Part shown: positions 11,187-21,929 of the stretch, piece after piece
Position numbering within the stretch: the stretch's first letter is position 1
How the letters are laid out: each line of letters begins with the position of its first letter
Program-made: the position numbers and the translations under genes
Source: Phanerochaete sordida
Taxonomy: Eukaryota; Basidiomycota; Agaricomycetes; Polyporales; Phanerochaetaceae
Direction of reading: 5' to 3'
NCBI GenBank assembly: GCA_019973155.2
Contig: BPQB01000018.1
Span: forward strand, 186,001 to 250,000
DNA length: 64,000 bases
The notes under the pieces: model-generated
Seen by the model: only the letters and a program-made list of their open reading frames with translations
Database searches by the model: none
Told to the model about the DNA's origin: nothing

Positions 11187-13151
11187 TGCTCTATCGGCCA
11201 GGGCAAATTCAGTTTTCGACTGCTCAGTCTGTTCATAATCTCACCGTCACCGCTCGTCGACCCTGCTACTCGTACTACACCGTACACTCAATCACATTTC
11301 AGATATTGTTTTATCTCGGTGTGTCGCTCACCTATCAATTCCATAGATATATCTTCTTCCTATGGCGGCGTGTTCTTTGCGCTTCAACGCCTGCTTCACT
11401 GCGGTGCACTATGCATCTCCGCGGCTTCTCGCGTCTTCCGCGATGGCCTTCCGTGATTCTTCGTTATCAGACAGGCATGATTGCAGAGAGTCAATTTGCC
11501 GAGCGTCCACTCTTCTTATACATGTTTGCTCACGATGTGATTTATGCAGGTAGCTCGTGCGTTTATTGCTGAGATGTTCGCTTCTATTTGCGCCAGGTAG
11601 CTCGGGTATCTTGATGGGAGTCCCAATATGTGGACAAGGTCTGCTCTCAGATCTCATGTTTGAGCGCAAGCAGCTCAGACTTGAAGTTGCCAGATGTTAT
11701 ATGAGTGCCCGCTGCCGTGGCTCTACACCAAGCCCTGTGAATCTCGTTACTCTTTGCTGAGAATGTTTCTCTCTCGCGGGCAGAAGTATACATTGTCGGT
11801 ATTACTTGTTGCTGCAATGCTTAGTCTAGCTATAGGCTCTTGGAAAGATGGTGAGTATTAGTTTCTACTTCGGTGTATAAGCTTTGCTGATCGCGGCAGT
11901 GTCAAGCAGGCGTAGCCATCTCGTCGCGTAGCGCGGGAAAAGACCGACGCTACTGAGGTGGGCGCAAAAGTCTATGAGTATTCGGACTCATCGCCCGCAG
12001 GCATCTCTCGTGGGAACACCCGTATGTGCGGCGGTGCTCGGAGGGCCGTCGCGAGTCATGGGCATCAGCGACCAGCGCTGTATTCGGACGTCGTTGTGGG
12101 CTCACTACCGCCCTTCCGTACGTGATAGTAATGCAAGCTCCCGTAATGATTGTTGCTCATGCATGGTCGCGCAGCACCGCCATTGTCCGCTCGCTTCCAC
12201 GGGTATCGTTCACCTGCATCCTGGGACTCGGCTACAGAGCTTCCGTCGCTCGGCGGCGCCTCACCGGCTGCTGGTGCCTCTGCGCCTCCCCAAGCCTCGA
12301 GGACATCAGAGTAAGTTTATCTCGTCTTCAATGCCTGATTGCGCGTCTGAGATATGGCTCGCAGTCGGAGCAGGTCTCAATTTGGCGCACTGGCTGCACC
12401 CAGGTCCACCCAATTGATTTCCTTGATCCTGCTAGCCCATCCAGCTCTGGCATCAAGTCTGTTCCGTGCGAGGTCTCTTATTCCATCCCGGTATCCAATC
12501 CATATCAGAGAACGACTCGCTAGCTAAATTTCATACTTAGCGAACAGCACAAGAAACGGTGGGAAAAGCCCGAGCGCATCGGGGCACGGGGCGCGGCATG
12601 CACATGCCCTCGCTGCACGAAGAAGCCTGGACGCACGGCGGCCATCTATGGCGACGCGGACGAGTGTGCTCCGAGTAAATCGTGTATGTGGATCTCCCTC
12701 TACGCGACGTCTGAAGGCGCAGCATCCTCGCGCCACAGTCTCGGAGGGCCGAGGCGACTTTCTTTGGAAGGCGCGATGGGGCGTCTGCCGCGGTCACGGC
12801 TTGGTACGGTGAGTCAAATTACCATTCCTGGGGCTCTGGTATCCGTCGCGAGAACATTCGCGGTGGTACCACCACCTTCGGCGGATTGGCCCTTCTCCGA
12901 GCATAGGGGCCTGATGCCGTTAGGGCGGGCGCGCCGCGAACAGATCCTGTGCGACAATGGCTGAGTCGACGTGCCCAAAGTGGCCGGATACGCGTGGCTC
13001 TCAATTGCCTGCTGCTGTTCTTTTTTTCTTGCCGTGTTTGGCGACGTGTTTGTGATGCTGACCACAATCCTTGATAAAGGACCGCCGCCGTCGGTAGCGA
13101 CGTTCTGCATCCCCCGTTGTCCGTCCACGCCGTCCCCAAAATCCCCAAGCC
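11187..13151. other. long stretch without a confident gene
   Basis: Almost 2 kb with only hints of coding sequence. An ATG near 11764 encodes a signal-anchor-like peptide (LSVLLVAAMLSLAIGSW) ending at a GTGAG donor, but I cannot extend it cleanly. Between about 12170 and 12530 open Ser/Pro/Ala-rich frames with plausible splice sites exist (for example SLGGASPAAGASAPP), and an open frame with CTCPRCTKK lies near 12600. These may be exons of one or two rapidly evolving genes, or decayed sequence. Confidence 0.35.
11764..11852 (+). other. possible first exon with signal anchor
   Basis: MFLSRGQKYTLSVLLVAAML and following residues, ending GSWKD at a GTGAG donor. It has a short basic N-terminus and one hydrophobic helix, like a secreted or type II membrane protein. 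The next acceptors lead to stop codons within 20 codons, so the gene may be broken or my splice choice wrong. Confidence 0.25.
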
Positions 13152-13994
13152 ATGAGCATCGACGGTAGCAGCTCCTCCGGCAGCAACGGAGCTGGCTCGA
13201 GCCGCACAACTCACTCGCGATCCGACGGCCGCACCCCATCCCCCCAAGATCCTGCTCAGTCGGGACGTCGTCAACAGACAGAAACGCCCCAAGGCGCGGT
13301 GTTCGCTATGGACACGGTCCCGGAGTCGACATCGAGCTCGCGCAACGCTCCCCGCAGGGACAGCCTGAGCTTCGCCCGACGAACCGACACCTACGCCACA
13401 AGCCCGCAGCCGCCGCCGAGCAGCGGCGGTCGCTCTCGGCGCCCATCGCAGAGCGTCTTGGTCGACAGTGGCTATAACCCCCGACCGAGCCAGCGGCCGT
13501 CGCCCGCGACGAGCAGCCCTTCAAGCGGGCGCAGCTCCGTCAACGGCGGGCGCACCGGTACGCGCACCGCCTCGATCGCGCGCATGCCCACTGAGGATAT
13601 CGAAGCAAGCCTCGCGATCCCCCGCCCCGTGCCCAGCACTGCCTCGTCGTCGTACCCCACGTACACCGGCGGCAGCGGCTTCCCCGTCCAGGGCGAGCTT
13701 GCTGGGCCGTATGGACGTGCTTCGGGCTCCCCTCCCCACGGTCAGCCCGCCCGTACAAGAGCCGGCGATAGTGGTGGCGGGAGCCCGCAGACCAACGGTA
13801 CGCAGCCGTCGCCCCACCAGCAGCGTCAGCAGCATCCGTATGGTATCCCGCAGCAGAACGCCAACCAGCAGCCGCCGTTGGGTTCGTCTGTCGTCCCGTA
13901 CAACCCATACTTGTTCCCGTATCCCGGCACTGACACCAATCCCTATCGACCGAACGGCAGTGGAAACTATCATGGCAGGCCGCCGCGCCGCTAG
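13152..13994 (+). CDS. low-complexity hypothetical protein
   Basis: Intronless frame of 280 residues starting MSIDGSSSSGSNGAG and ending NYHGRPPRR. It is rich in Ser, Pro, Gly, Gln and Arg with no recognisable domain, and looks intrinsically disordered. Codon use is GC-rich like nearby genes and the frame is open over its whole length, while shadow frames on the other strand are also long, so coding potential is not certain. It might be the last exon of a longer gene beginning in the unexplained stretch upstream. Confidence 0.45.
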   Translation: MSIDGSSSSGSNGAGSSRTTHSRSDGRTPSPQDPAQSGRRQQTETPQGAVFAMDTVPESTSSSRNAPRRDSLSFARRTDTYATSPQPPPSSGGRSRRPSQSVLVDSGYNPRPSQRPSPATSSPSSGRSSVNGGRTGTRTASIARMPTEDIEASLAIPRPVPSTASSSYPTYTGGSGFPVQGELAGPYGRASGSPPHGQPARTRAGDSGGGSPQTNGTQPSPHQQRQQHPYGIPQQNANQQPPLGSSVVPYNPYLFPYPGTDTNPYRPNGSGNYHGRPPRR

Positions 13995-14584
13995 ACGAAC
14001 GCAAGTCTCAAGGATCCAAGTGGAGGAAGGGAGGAGGGACTTACCGCAAGTTGCCCGACGGTGCCTTTCTCCGGTGTTCGAGGTACCTGTGGGGGATGTT
14101 GCATCGCGTCGGATCATGGTCTCTGCCCCCTTCCTCCTACCCTCTTCTAATATAAGCTCTCGGCGGCTCAACGTCAACAGCCGCATTCGTCTCTCTTTGT
14201 GTATGGCGTGTTCCTCTGTCAACGTCGTACCGCCCATGTCGTCGTAGCCGAGTTCCTTCCTTCGTACGCCCTCCTTATTGTCCTCTGCATCACCGTCCTT
14301 CGCTACCTTCTCTTACGCTGTACTGCCCCGCTCGCTGCTCTGTGTCTGTGCCTCGCTCTGTAGTCTCGTGTCGCTCTCCGTATGCCAATCGCATATTTTT
14401 CCACCGAATAACATCGAGGTCCGCAGCCAGGTGCCTGTGCGCGGCAGTGCGCTGAGTTTGGAGAGTTTGCCGACGTCGCCGCGGTTACGGGAAATGGGCG
14501 CTTCTCGCGACGTCATCCGAGTTCGCCCCGAGGCCGCTCGCTTGCGACCACAACGCGCTTCGCAGGCTGCACACCGTCCGCGAC
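13995..14584. other. intergenic, 5-phosphatase promoter and leader
   Basis: Pyrimidine-rich tracts around 14270-14400 are typical of fungal promoters just before transcription starts. No gene seen. Confidence 0.4.
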
Positions 14585-16171
14585 ATGGCCAGCGACAGAC
14601 TCCTCGTCCAGATCGCCTCCTACAACACCAACCTCCAGGCTGACCGGGGACTGCCCCAGGACCTCGTCGACTGGCTCGCTCCTACCCTCCAGGTCTCCAG
14701 GTTCCTCTCACACGAGCCGAGGGCACCGGATATTGTGGCGGTTGGGTTCCAGGAGCTGCTGCCTTTGCATCTCGGATGTGAGTTGCGCTTTGCATGTTGT
14801 GCTCTTTGTGCTCACAATTGCACGCTTTGCTAGTATCTGGGCTCTCGGGCAAAGTACTCGAGGCTCGAAACGCTCTTATACTCTCCCAAATCGAAAAGTA
14901 TGCGCCGAACAAGGAGAAGTACACCCTCATCGCCAAAGTCGTCAACGTCGGCGTTGCGCTGCTCGTCTACGGCCTCGACGACGGCGTGGCCCGCAAAGTG
15001 ACAGACGTCTCAACGCAGTGGACAGGCTGCGGGCCAGCATACATGGGCAACAAGGGCGGCGTCGGCGTGCGTTTCCGCGTGCCCGCAGCCGACGGCGGCG
15101 TGGGCGAGATCTATACGTGCGTGTTGCCCTCCTTGCGCGGGCGTGTTCGTGGAGCGTATATGAATTGAACACGCAGCGCCCGCACACAGCTTCGTCTGCG
15201 CGCACCTCACCGCACACTCGCGCAACGTCGAGCAGCGCGTACGCGACTGGCACCATATCACGCGCACGCTCCTCTTTCCGCCGCTCCCCGGCGCGGTGTC
15301 GCCTGAGCCGACGACGATGTACGACACGTCGCACCTCTTCTTCTTCGGGGACCTCAACTTCCGGATTGTCCTTCCGCCGGAGCACCCGATCTCCCAGAGT
15401 TCAACCACGAGCGCCGACATCGCGCATGTCCTCGAACAAGAGACAGTTCGCGAGGATTTGAAGGAGTACGACCAGCTCTTGCTCGAGCGAGACCGCCACG
15501 GCCGAGCGTTCATCGGCCTCCGCGAAGGCGAATTCTGGAGATTCAAATGCAGCTACAAATACAAACTGGGCGAAGTCGACAAATACGAGTATGTACAGCT
15601 CTTCGCATACCTCGTCCGTACTCACGCAAGTTCCATAGCCTCAAACGACACCCGTCTTGGACAGATCGCATCATGTACACGACATACACAGACAGCCCCG
15701 AGCGGCCGCTGAAATCGAACATCGTGAACGCACTGTACACCTCGATACCGTCATACGTATCCTCGGACCACGTACGTACAGTCTTCCATTTCCCACAGCC
15801 TCACGCTGACATCCCGCCAGAAACCCATCGTCTCCGTGCTGCTTCTCCCGCCAAGCCTGCCACAGCCCGCACTGCCGTCGCCGCCCCCGACACCGCTGCA
15901 CTCGGACCCCGGCGACGGCGGAAGCTCGCCCTCATCCGCGCTCACACCGCCCACGCTGCGGCTCCCGGCGCACTTCCGCCCGCGCCCCGACGCGTACGCG
16001 GCGCTCAAGCGGTACAGCGGGCGCACGCTCGACAGGCTCGTCGGCTACTGCTGGTGGCTCTTCGTCTTCCTCGGCGCGGGCTCGTCCGCGCTCGGCATCG
16101 GCAACTTCGTGGTCGGCCTAGGCATGTGGAGTTGGTGGCGCAGTCGCCCTAGTGTCGCGCTCGCTGTCTAG
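14585..16171 (+). CDS. inositol polyphosphate 5-phosphatase with C-terminal membrane segment
   Basis: IPPc-type phosphatase that removes the 5-phosphate from PI(4,5)P2 or soluble inositol phosphates. Start MASDRLLVQIASYNTNLQ. The catalytic fold shows GFQELLPLHLG, PAYMGNKGGVGVRF, FVCAHLTAH, FFFGDLNFRI, PSWTDRIMYTTY and SSDHKPIVSV, covering the standard active-site motifs in order. Five or six exons; the Tyr-Asp codon before the HPSWTDRI segment is completed by splicing. After a proline-rich linker, the tail DRLVGYCWWLFVFLGAGSSALGIGN with a second hydrophobic run suggests membrane anchoring, as in some fungal 5-phosphatases. Intact. Confidence 0.88.
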
Positions 16172-16210
16172 GTGGTGTAGAGTGTCGAACCCTCGACGGA
16201 CTCAGGTTTG

Positions 16211-16534
16211 GCTTGTATACCAAATATCTATGCCATCCTCAGCGTGTGTAATGTAGCGGGGATGTAGATCTATGATACGGTGGTCTGGCTTGGCCCTAAT
16301 TGTCGCTGACAACGTGCACATGTTTCTCTCGTTCGCCTGCCGCACTCGGTTAGTGTCCCAGCCAGATCCTGCTCGCGCTGAACGCGGGACGCGACATACC
16401 GGCAAAGCGCGATCGTCGTACAGCCCGAACGTTTGGCCGAAGTCGCCGGATATCCTGTCGCGAAAGGGGTGTCGAAATAAGCCCGACATCCCGAGAGGCT
16501 CAACGTCATCTTCAGTGTTGCTGGCTTCGCTCAT
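16211..16534 (-). pseudogene. DUF4246 gene remnant (copy A')
   Basis: Truncated first part of a DUF4246 gene. It reads MSEASNTEDDVEPLGMSGLF, RHPFRDRISGDFGQTFG and YDDRALP, then an intron and ANERNMCTLSATIRAKPD, matching the full copy at 27851 closely, even within the intron. After KPD the match stops abruptly at about 16283. The sequence switches to a tract (16283 down to about 16211) that resembles the region just upstream of the 27851 copy, then stops. No other exons follow before the 5-phosphatase gene. Probably a non-functional duplication product. Confidence 0.8.
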
Positions 16535-16876
16535 GGTCGCTCCAGCGAGAGAACAGTAGCGCCCGTAGATGGCGGTCGACAAACGATAAACGAGGTAAAT
16601 CCGACATCGGTAGGGAATGCCACGATGTCGCCAAGAGGAGCTGAGTATTGAATATGAACTATCGAATTTCCATCGGTGCTTCCTGCTACAGTCGAAGAAG
16701 TATTCAAATCATGTTTGTTTGGCAGATCGCTAACGACTCAGTCTCCGGTCCCTCTACCATACAGGATACACTAGCCGCGACGGAACGTAACTACGTTCAT
16801 CATGGTCAAGGTTTGTGCTCCTAAACAAAAATGCTCGTGAAGATGGAAACATGGCTTTGGAGTCGGTATACCATAC

Positions 16877-18830
16877 TTATGCTCCGACGAATGGAATACA
16901 GAACAAGGCATCATCCCAAGCTTGCCTCATTTGTTCATGCTCGTCCAAGAGCTGCAGGCGGCGTTCTGTCGCCTCTTGCTTCGTCGCTAACCATTCGGCC
17001 TCGTCGACGATCATATCGAGTATCTCAAGAGGCAGCCTCCCGAGACCTGTAACTGTACCAGTCGCGCCGGACCCCTCACGCAGCTTGGTGGCGATCTCTT
17101 GGAGGAGGCTCCTCATCCAGTCTGGCTGCTGGGGAGGAATATCCGTAGTTGATGGGCGAAGCTTCGGGAGTCGAGGGTCCACGAGGAAAAGCGTCATGAA
17201 CTTGCAGTGACCAGGCTTGGACTTATCGGCCAGCTCGAAGGCTTCCCGACGGTGCTGATACACGTTAGGGAAAGCTACACATCGTCCCTGGGTCATCGAC
17301 ACGACACCGAGTTGTTGATTGAGCGGATCGTCTCTGTATACACGTTAGTCATTTGTGGAAAACGTGAACGGTACAGATTGTGAGCTTACTGAGCGAAACC
17401 ATATGCAGCTTTCACGCCTTCTTCGTCGCCCTCCTCGTAGCTCAGTGATGTGGTGACTACAGCCATACGGAAGCCCAGCCCGACTTTGGTGACATTATGG
17501 CTGTCGTAGGCGTACATGCCCACAGCCACAATCCCGTCGTTGGCCATGCCTGCAACATGCCATTGTTCGCCTGCGTAAAAAGGTTTACTGGGTGTCTGCA
17601 GGTCCAAGGATCGCATTAGTGCCGTGTGCGTGAGGTGTAAACAATGTACAAATCACCAGAATAACGCTATCTAACTTGATGACAACTTGGATAGTCTGCT
17701 CCGATAGACGCATGTGTCGCCTCCTTATATCGTATGGACTGAACTTCTTGACTGACGGAAGATGCAGAGTACGAGCCTCGCCAGGCTCTACGTCCTCATG
17801 ATCATCATCTCCCGAATCCTCGGAGTCCAGTTCGATGTCCTCCCACCAATAATCCCCCTGGACGAACCGGCGCAATTTGCAGCCAAAGGCGACTTGCGAC
17901 TCGGTGAGGACACGCTCGAACAGCGGGACAAAACGAGCAACGAGCTGTTCGACGATAGCATAGGCCGAGGCATGGTGATGAGGGTCAAGATTGTTGATAT
18001 ACGCGATCGCCCTGGCGCGGCTCGCGTTCTTGGAGATGGCGAAATCCGTCGGGAGCCAGCTTAAGCCCAAGGAGAAGAACCGCCCGCCCACGTCCTGGCA
18101 GTCGTCAAAAATGTCGAGATCTGGCTCTGGAAAGAGGGGTGAGGCGTCATACTCGCTCCAAGCTTCCGTTTCTTCGTAGTCGAGACAGTAGAGAGAAGGG
18201 TCGACGAGGTTCAATACTTGCTCGTCGGTCCCTGGATGCCAGTCCTTCTGGTCAGTTGGAACATTTTCAAGTTGGGCTACCTCGTGAAGCAGCCCACTCC
18301 GTGTCGTGTCGTCTACGAGATGGTCTGATTGCCATATCCTCTCGAAGATTGATGCCTAACACACCATTGATTTGACATTAGTGCGTTTCACGTTGTAGCG
18401 GTGTATGACCTACCTCAATCCCGGTCTTCGAGTCTCGCTGGGAAGCGTGCCAAGCTATCTCGTCAAGCACATATTCCACCTCATCCGATGTCAGCGGAAT
18501 GTCTCCATATGGGACCGGCGCGCCGACAGCCTCTGCCTTGCAACGGGCACACGCCTCTGGATCCTGCGTTTTGTTCCACCAGTTTGGCTGGTCCCTGAGG
18601 GATGCAGAAAGAGCAAGCATATTCCGCTCGTTCATCTTGAAGAGAATCAGCAACAGTCTCATGCTCATATTCGCGCCAACGCGTACCGCAAGAGGGGGAT
18701 CATCGAACAAGTCGCTGCCATCTTCACAACCGGACTCACGGTCGCGAAATGGATGTCGGAAGAGGTTTGATATCCGCAATGGCCTGGTGTCATCGATATC
18801 GTTATTGTACAGAGCGTCCCAGATGCCCAT
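16877..18830 (-). CDS. DUF4246 protein, copy B
   Basis: Full-length member of the fungal DUF4246 family. Start MGIWDALYNNDIDD. Exons in order carry SNLFRHPFRDRESG, NERNMLALSASLRDQPNW, VEYVLDEIAWHASQRD, IWQSDHLVDD, DWHPGTDEQVLNLVDPSLY, LSWLPTDFAISK, AIAYINNLDPHHHASAY and VPLFERVLTESQ, then an acidic stretch, TIQVVIKLDSVIL, WHVAGMANDGIVAVGMYAYD, GRCVAFPNVYQHRREAFELA and, near the C-terminus, LPLEILDMIVDEAEWL (F-box-like). Against its paralogues it has Ala instead of Glu in the WHVEG motif and is the most diverged copy. Biochemical function of the family is unknown to me. Stop at 16877. Confidence 0.85.
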
Positions 18831-19280
18831 CGTGTCAGGGGTTCAAGCTCAAGCTTGGAAGCGCTGTCTAGGAGCAACTGTGTGACGAAACGCCGGGAGG
18901 CTACCGCGACTCTGGCGTCGAATTTAAATTTACGTGCACGACAGACGGCACTGTACTATGTTACTGAAAGACCGTGATACGCTTTTCACAGCTTGGAATC
19001 TTGACCACACTTAGGACTCGCGACGAGAGCTCGTCGACCGTTGAGCTCGAGTTGAGCTTGGACGGAATGCGCGCTTCCCGCGCCAGAGAAGGCAAAGGCC
19101 TTTGATCCTAACAAGGACAAACAAGCGTCGGGCGTTCCCCCGCAATTTACAGCACACAGACTGCCGTCACTCTGTCGCACATATTTCCCGGATTTGCTGG
19201 CCTACCGGGACATGGACGGCTCACAACATGTACACGAAAGTCCTGGGCGGCCTACCCAAGAGGTCCTATCCGCTGCCTCC
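18831..19280. other. divergent intergenic region, DUF4246 copy B / SRPRB
   Basis: Upstream region of both neighbours. No exon, RNA gene or clear motif recognised. Confidence 0.45.
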
Positions 19281-20214
19281 ATGATGAACTCTCAGTACCT
19301 CTTGCTCGGATCGCTCTCCCTTGCCGTCCTCATCCTCTCCAGTGCGTGCATCTGAGTGGTACATCGTAGCCCTGATCTAACATTGAGCAGTCCTTCTCTT
19401 CGCGCGTAAGAAGGCGCAGTCGAAGGGAAACTCCTTGCTCCTCCTGGGTGCTCCCGATGCGGGCAAGACTGCAATCTTGTCTACGGTGCGCGGTGGGGCA
19501 TTTCCGCCACAGTACCTGTGCTCATCGTTGCCTCGCAGCTCCTCTACAAGCAGACCCTACCAACGCATACGTCTATGCAGACGAACATGGCCAACGTCTC
19601 GCTGCCGCCATCGAACAAATCTCTCAGAATCATCGACGTTCCGGGGCACCCGCGCATTCGCGATCAGTTCCGGGAATACATGTCAGATGCAAAGGCCGTG
19701 GCATTCGTGGTAGATGCTAGCACCGTCTCTCGAAACGGTTCGGCAGTCGCCGAGTACGTCCGCCTACTGTGCTGCTCTTTGTACGCGTTTTGACTGCTCG
19801 CTCAGGCACCTGCACCATGTCCTGAACGCGCTCACATCGCTCCCACCATCGCAAGCACCGCCAGTGTTCACCATTGTTGCGCACAAGAGCGACCTGCTGA
19901 AAGCCTCGGCGAACGCCACGTCCGAGCAGCTGTCCGTCAACCGCGTCCGCACAATCCTCGAACGCGAGCTCGACAAGCGGAAGGCCTCGCACGCGGGCGG
20001 CGTGGGCGTCGAGAGCCTCGGAGGCGAAGGGGAGGAGAGCACGGAGCTTGGTGGACTCGAGTGCTCCGGCGGCGAATTCAAGTTCGCGGAGTGGGAGGGC
20101 GGAGAGGTGGCTTTCGTCGGCGCGTCTGTGACCGTAGGGAAGGCTGCGGTCGTGGACGGCGAGAAGAGGGACGGGCTCTCGGACTTCCGTGAGTGGCTGG
20201 TCGACTTGCCCTGA
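19281..20214 (+). CDS. SRP102: signal recognition particle receptor subunit beta
   Basis: Membrane-anchored small GTPase of the ER that holds the SRP receptor alpha subunit. Start MMNSQYLLLGSLSLAVLILS gives the single N-terminal transmembrane helix. The GTPase domain follows: P-loop LLGAPDAGKTAIL, then LRIIDVPGHPRIRDQF (G3 region) and VAHKSDLL (G4). An intron separates the P-loop from LLYKQTLPTHTSMQTN. A long insertion rich in Gly and Glu (SLGGEGEESTELGG) precedes the last strand, VAFVGASVT. C-terminus SDFREWLVDLP. The next gene, SAR1, is a related GTPase. Confidence 0.88.
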
Positions 20215-20820
20215 TCCACCACGAATGCGTGTGTCGTGCCTCTCCTGTACTACTTAGCAGATCTACCGTATTTTATTGAAGGCACGCAGCCTCTTGTCGT
20301 AGTACTGCACGCACCGAAGCCAGACGCGTTCACAAGGCGTTCAGAAGACTCGGACAGCTATCTTACACATTGGCAGTTGCACAGAAATCGAGCATCGAGA
20401 TGTTTTGCGGAAAATTGGATGTATTTTGAAAGACGTGCGACGAGATACATGAGGATGTGCGGAAGTTCTGACACTCACCGCACCATGAGCCATCCAGAGG
20501 AAAGCGAGTGGGCGAGTTCTTATTCTGCCGAGTTCCTCTGTGCATCCACAATCGCCTCGCCCAACGTTGAGCGTTCTAGGAGGGGCGGGCACTGTCTTAA
20601 AGGATGCACGAAGGAACAGGCAAAAGCGTGTCGCTCGAAATTTATAGCGCGCACCGCTCTGTTTGCGCCTATTTGCGCTTCCGTCACGCGTCACTTCCAA
20701 TGGTGACTAGCGCCGGTAACGTGGCCGTAACGTGCATCACATCACGCCACCGCCTGCAACCCGCGTCATAAACCGTCTCGTCCAGCACGACCGCATCCTT
20801 TTCCTTGACCTTACGCTGCC
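20215..20820. other. intergenic, SAR1 promoter
   Basis: Between SRPRB and SAR1, same direction. No coding exon or RNA gene recognised. Confidence 0.4.
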
Positions 20821-21707
20821 ATGTTCATTATCAACTGGTTCTGGGACGTCCTCGCGCAGCTTGGTGTGCAGTCTTCTCCTCTCTGCGTCTCGCTGCTGGT
20901 ACTCAGTCCGCCGTTCTCCAGGTCTGCTGCACAAGAACGCGAAGATCCTTTTCCTCGGTCTTGACAATGCAGGCAAGACGGTACGTGCTTCTATGCCTCA
21001 CGCGAAGCACGAGAAGGCCGCTGACCCCTCCCCAGACACTGCTGCACATGCTGAAGAACGACCGCTTGGCCACGCTTCAGCCGACACTCCACCCCAGTGA
21101 GTCCTCCGACCGGAATCTCACGACAGCGAGACGCTAAGCGACGTGTTCCAGCGTCGGAGGAGCTCGCCATCGGCAACGTCAAGTTCACGACGTACGACCT
21201 GGGTGGTCACCAGCAAGGTACGTCTGCCCCGCGCCCGCCTCGTGCTCGCTCACCGACCTCCCCCCAGCCCGCAGGCTCTGGCGGGACTACTTCCCCGAGG
21301 TAGACGGTATCGTCTTCCTCGTCGACAGCGTCGACATCGAGCGCTTCCCTGAGTCGAAGGCCGAGCTCGACTCCCTGCTGTCCATCGAGGAGCTCGCGAA
21401 GGTGCCGTTCCTTATCCTCGGCAACAAGATTGACGCGCCGGGAGCCGTCTCCGAGGAGGAGCTCAGGCATCATCTCGGCCTGTACCAGACCACCGGCAAG
21501 GTGCGTGCCCACTCCAGACCACCTCCGCGCATGCTGACACCCCGCACAGGGCAAGGTCCCCCTTAACGACATTCGTCCGATTGAGATCTTCATGTGCTCG
21601 GTCGTCCAGAGGCAGGGGTACGGAGAGGGCTTCCGCTGGCTGTCACAATACGTACGTCGCGTGCCGCTGCTCATGGCTGTCCGCTTACCTATTTGCGCCA
21701 GATCTGA
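20821..21707 (+). CDS. SAR1: small GTPase SAR1 (COPII)
   Basis: Starts COPII coat assembly at ER exit sites. Start [15 protein letters not shown] is the amphipathic helix that inserts into the membrane. After splicing: [19 protein letters not shown] (P-loop), [18 protein letters not shown] (switch I, Thr), [20 protein letters not shown] (switch II), [13 protein letters not shown] (NKxD) and a C-terminal segment [15 protein letters not shown]. The final exon holds only the Ile codon and stop (21702-21707). Seven or so short exons; all nucleotide-binding motifs intact. Confidence 0.95.
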
Positions 21708-21929
21708 GCATGCGCCACGCGTCAACCAGGCTGGATCGGATATTGGTAGAATACTCTTTAGCGTCGACTCATGTTGTCCCTCCTTTCTCCTGTGTTTTGC
21801 TGAATTATACGCGGTCTCTCATTTGTTGGACTATCCGTGAACTTCGGCGTGCTGCCAACGTGGCAGAAGGGTTCTGCCTCACGTGGAAAGAGAGTGGGAG
21901 CAGTCTCCGGCCTGCGGGCGTCACATGCA

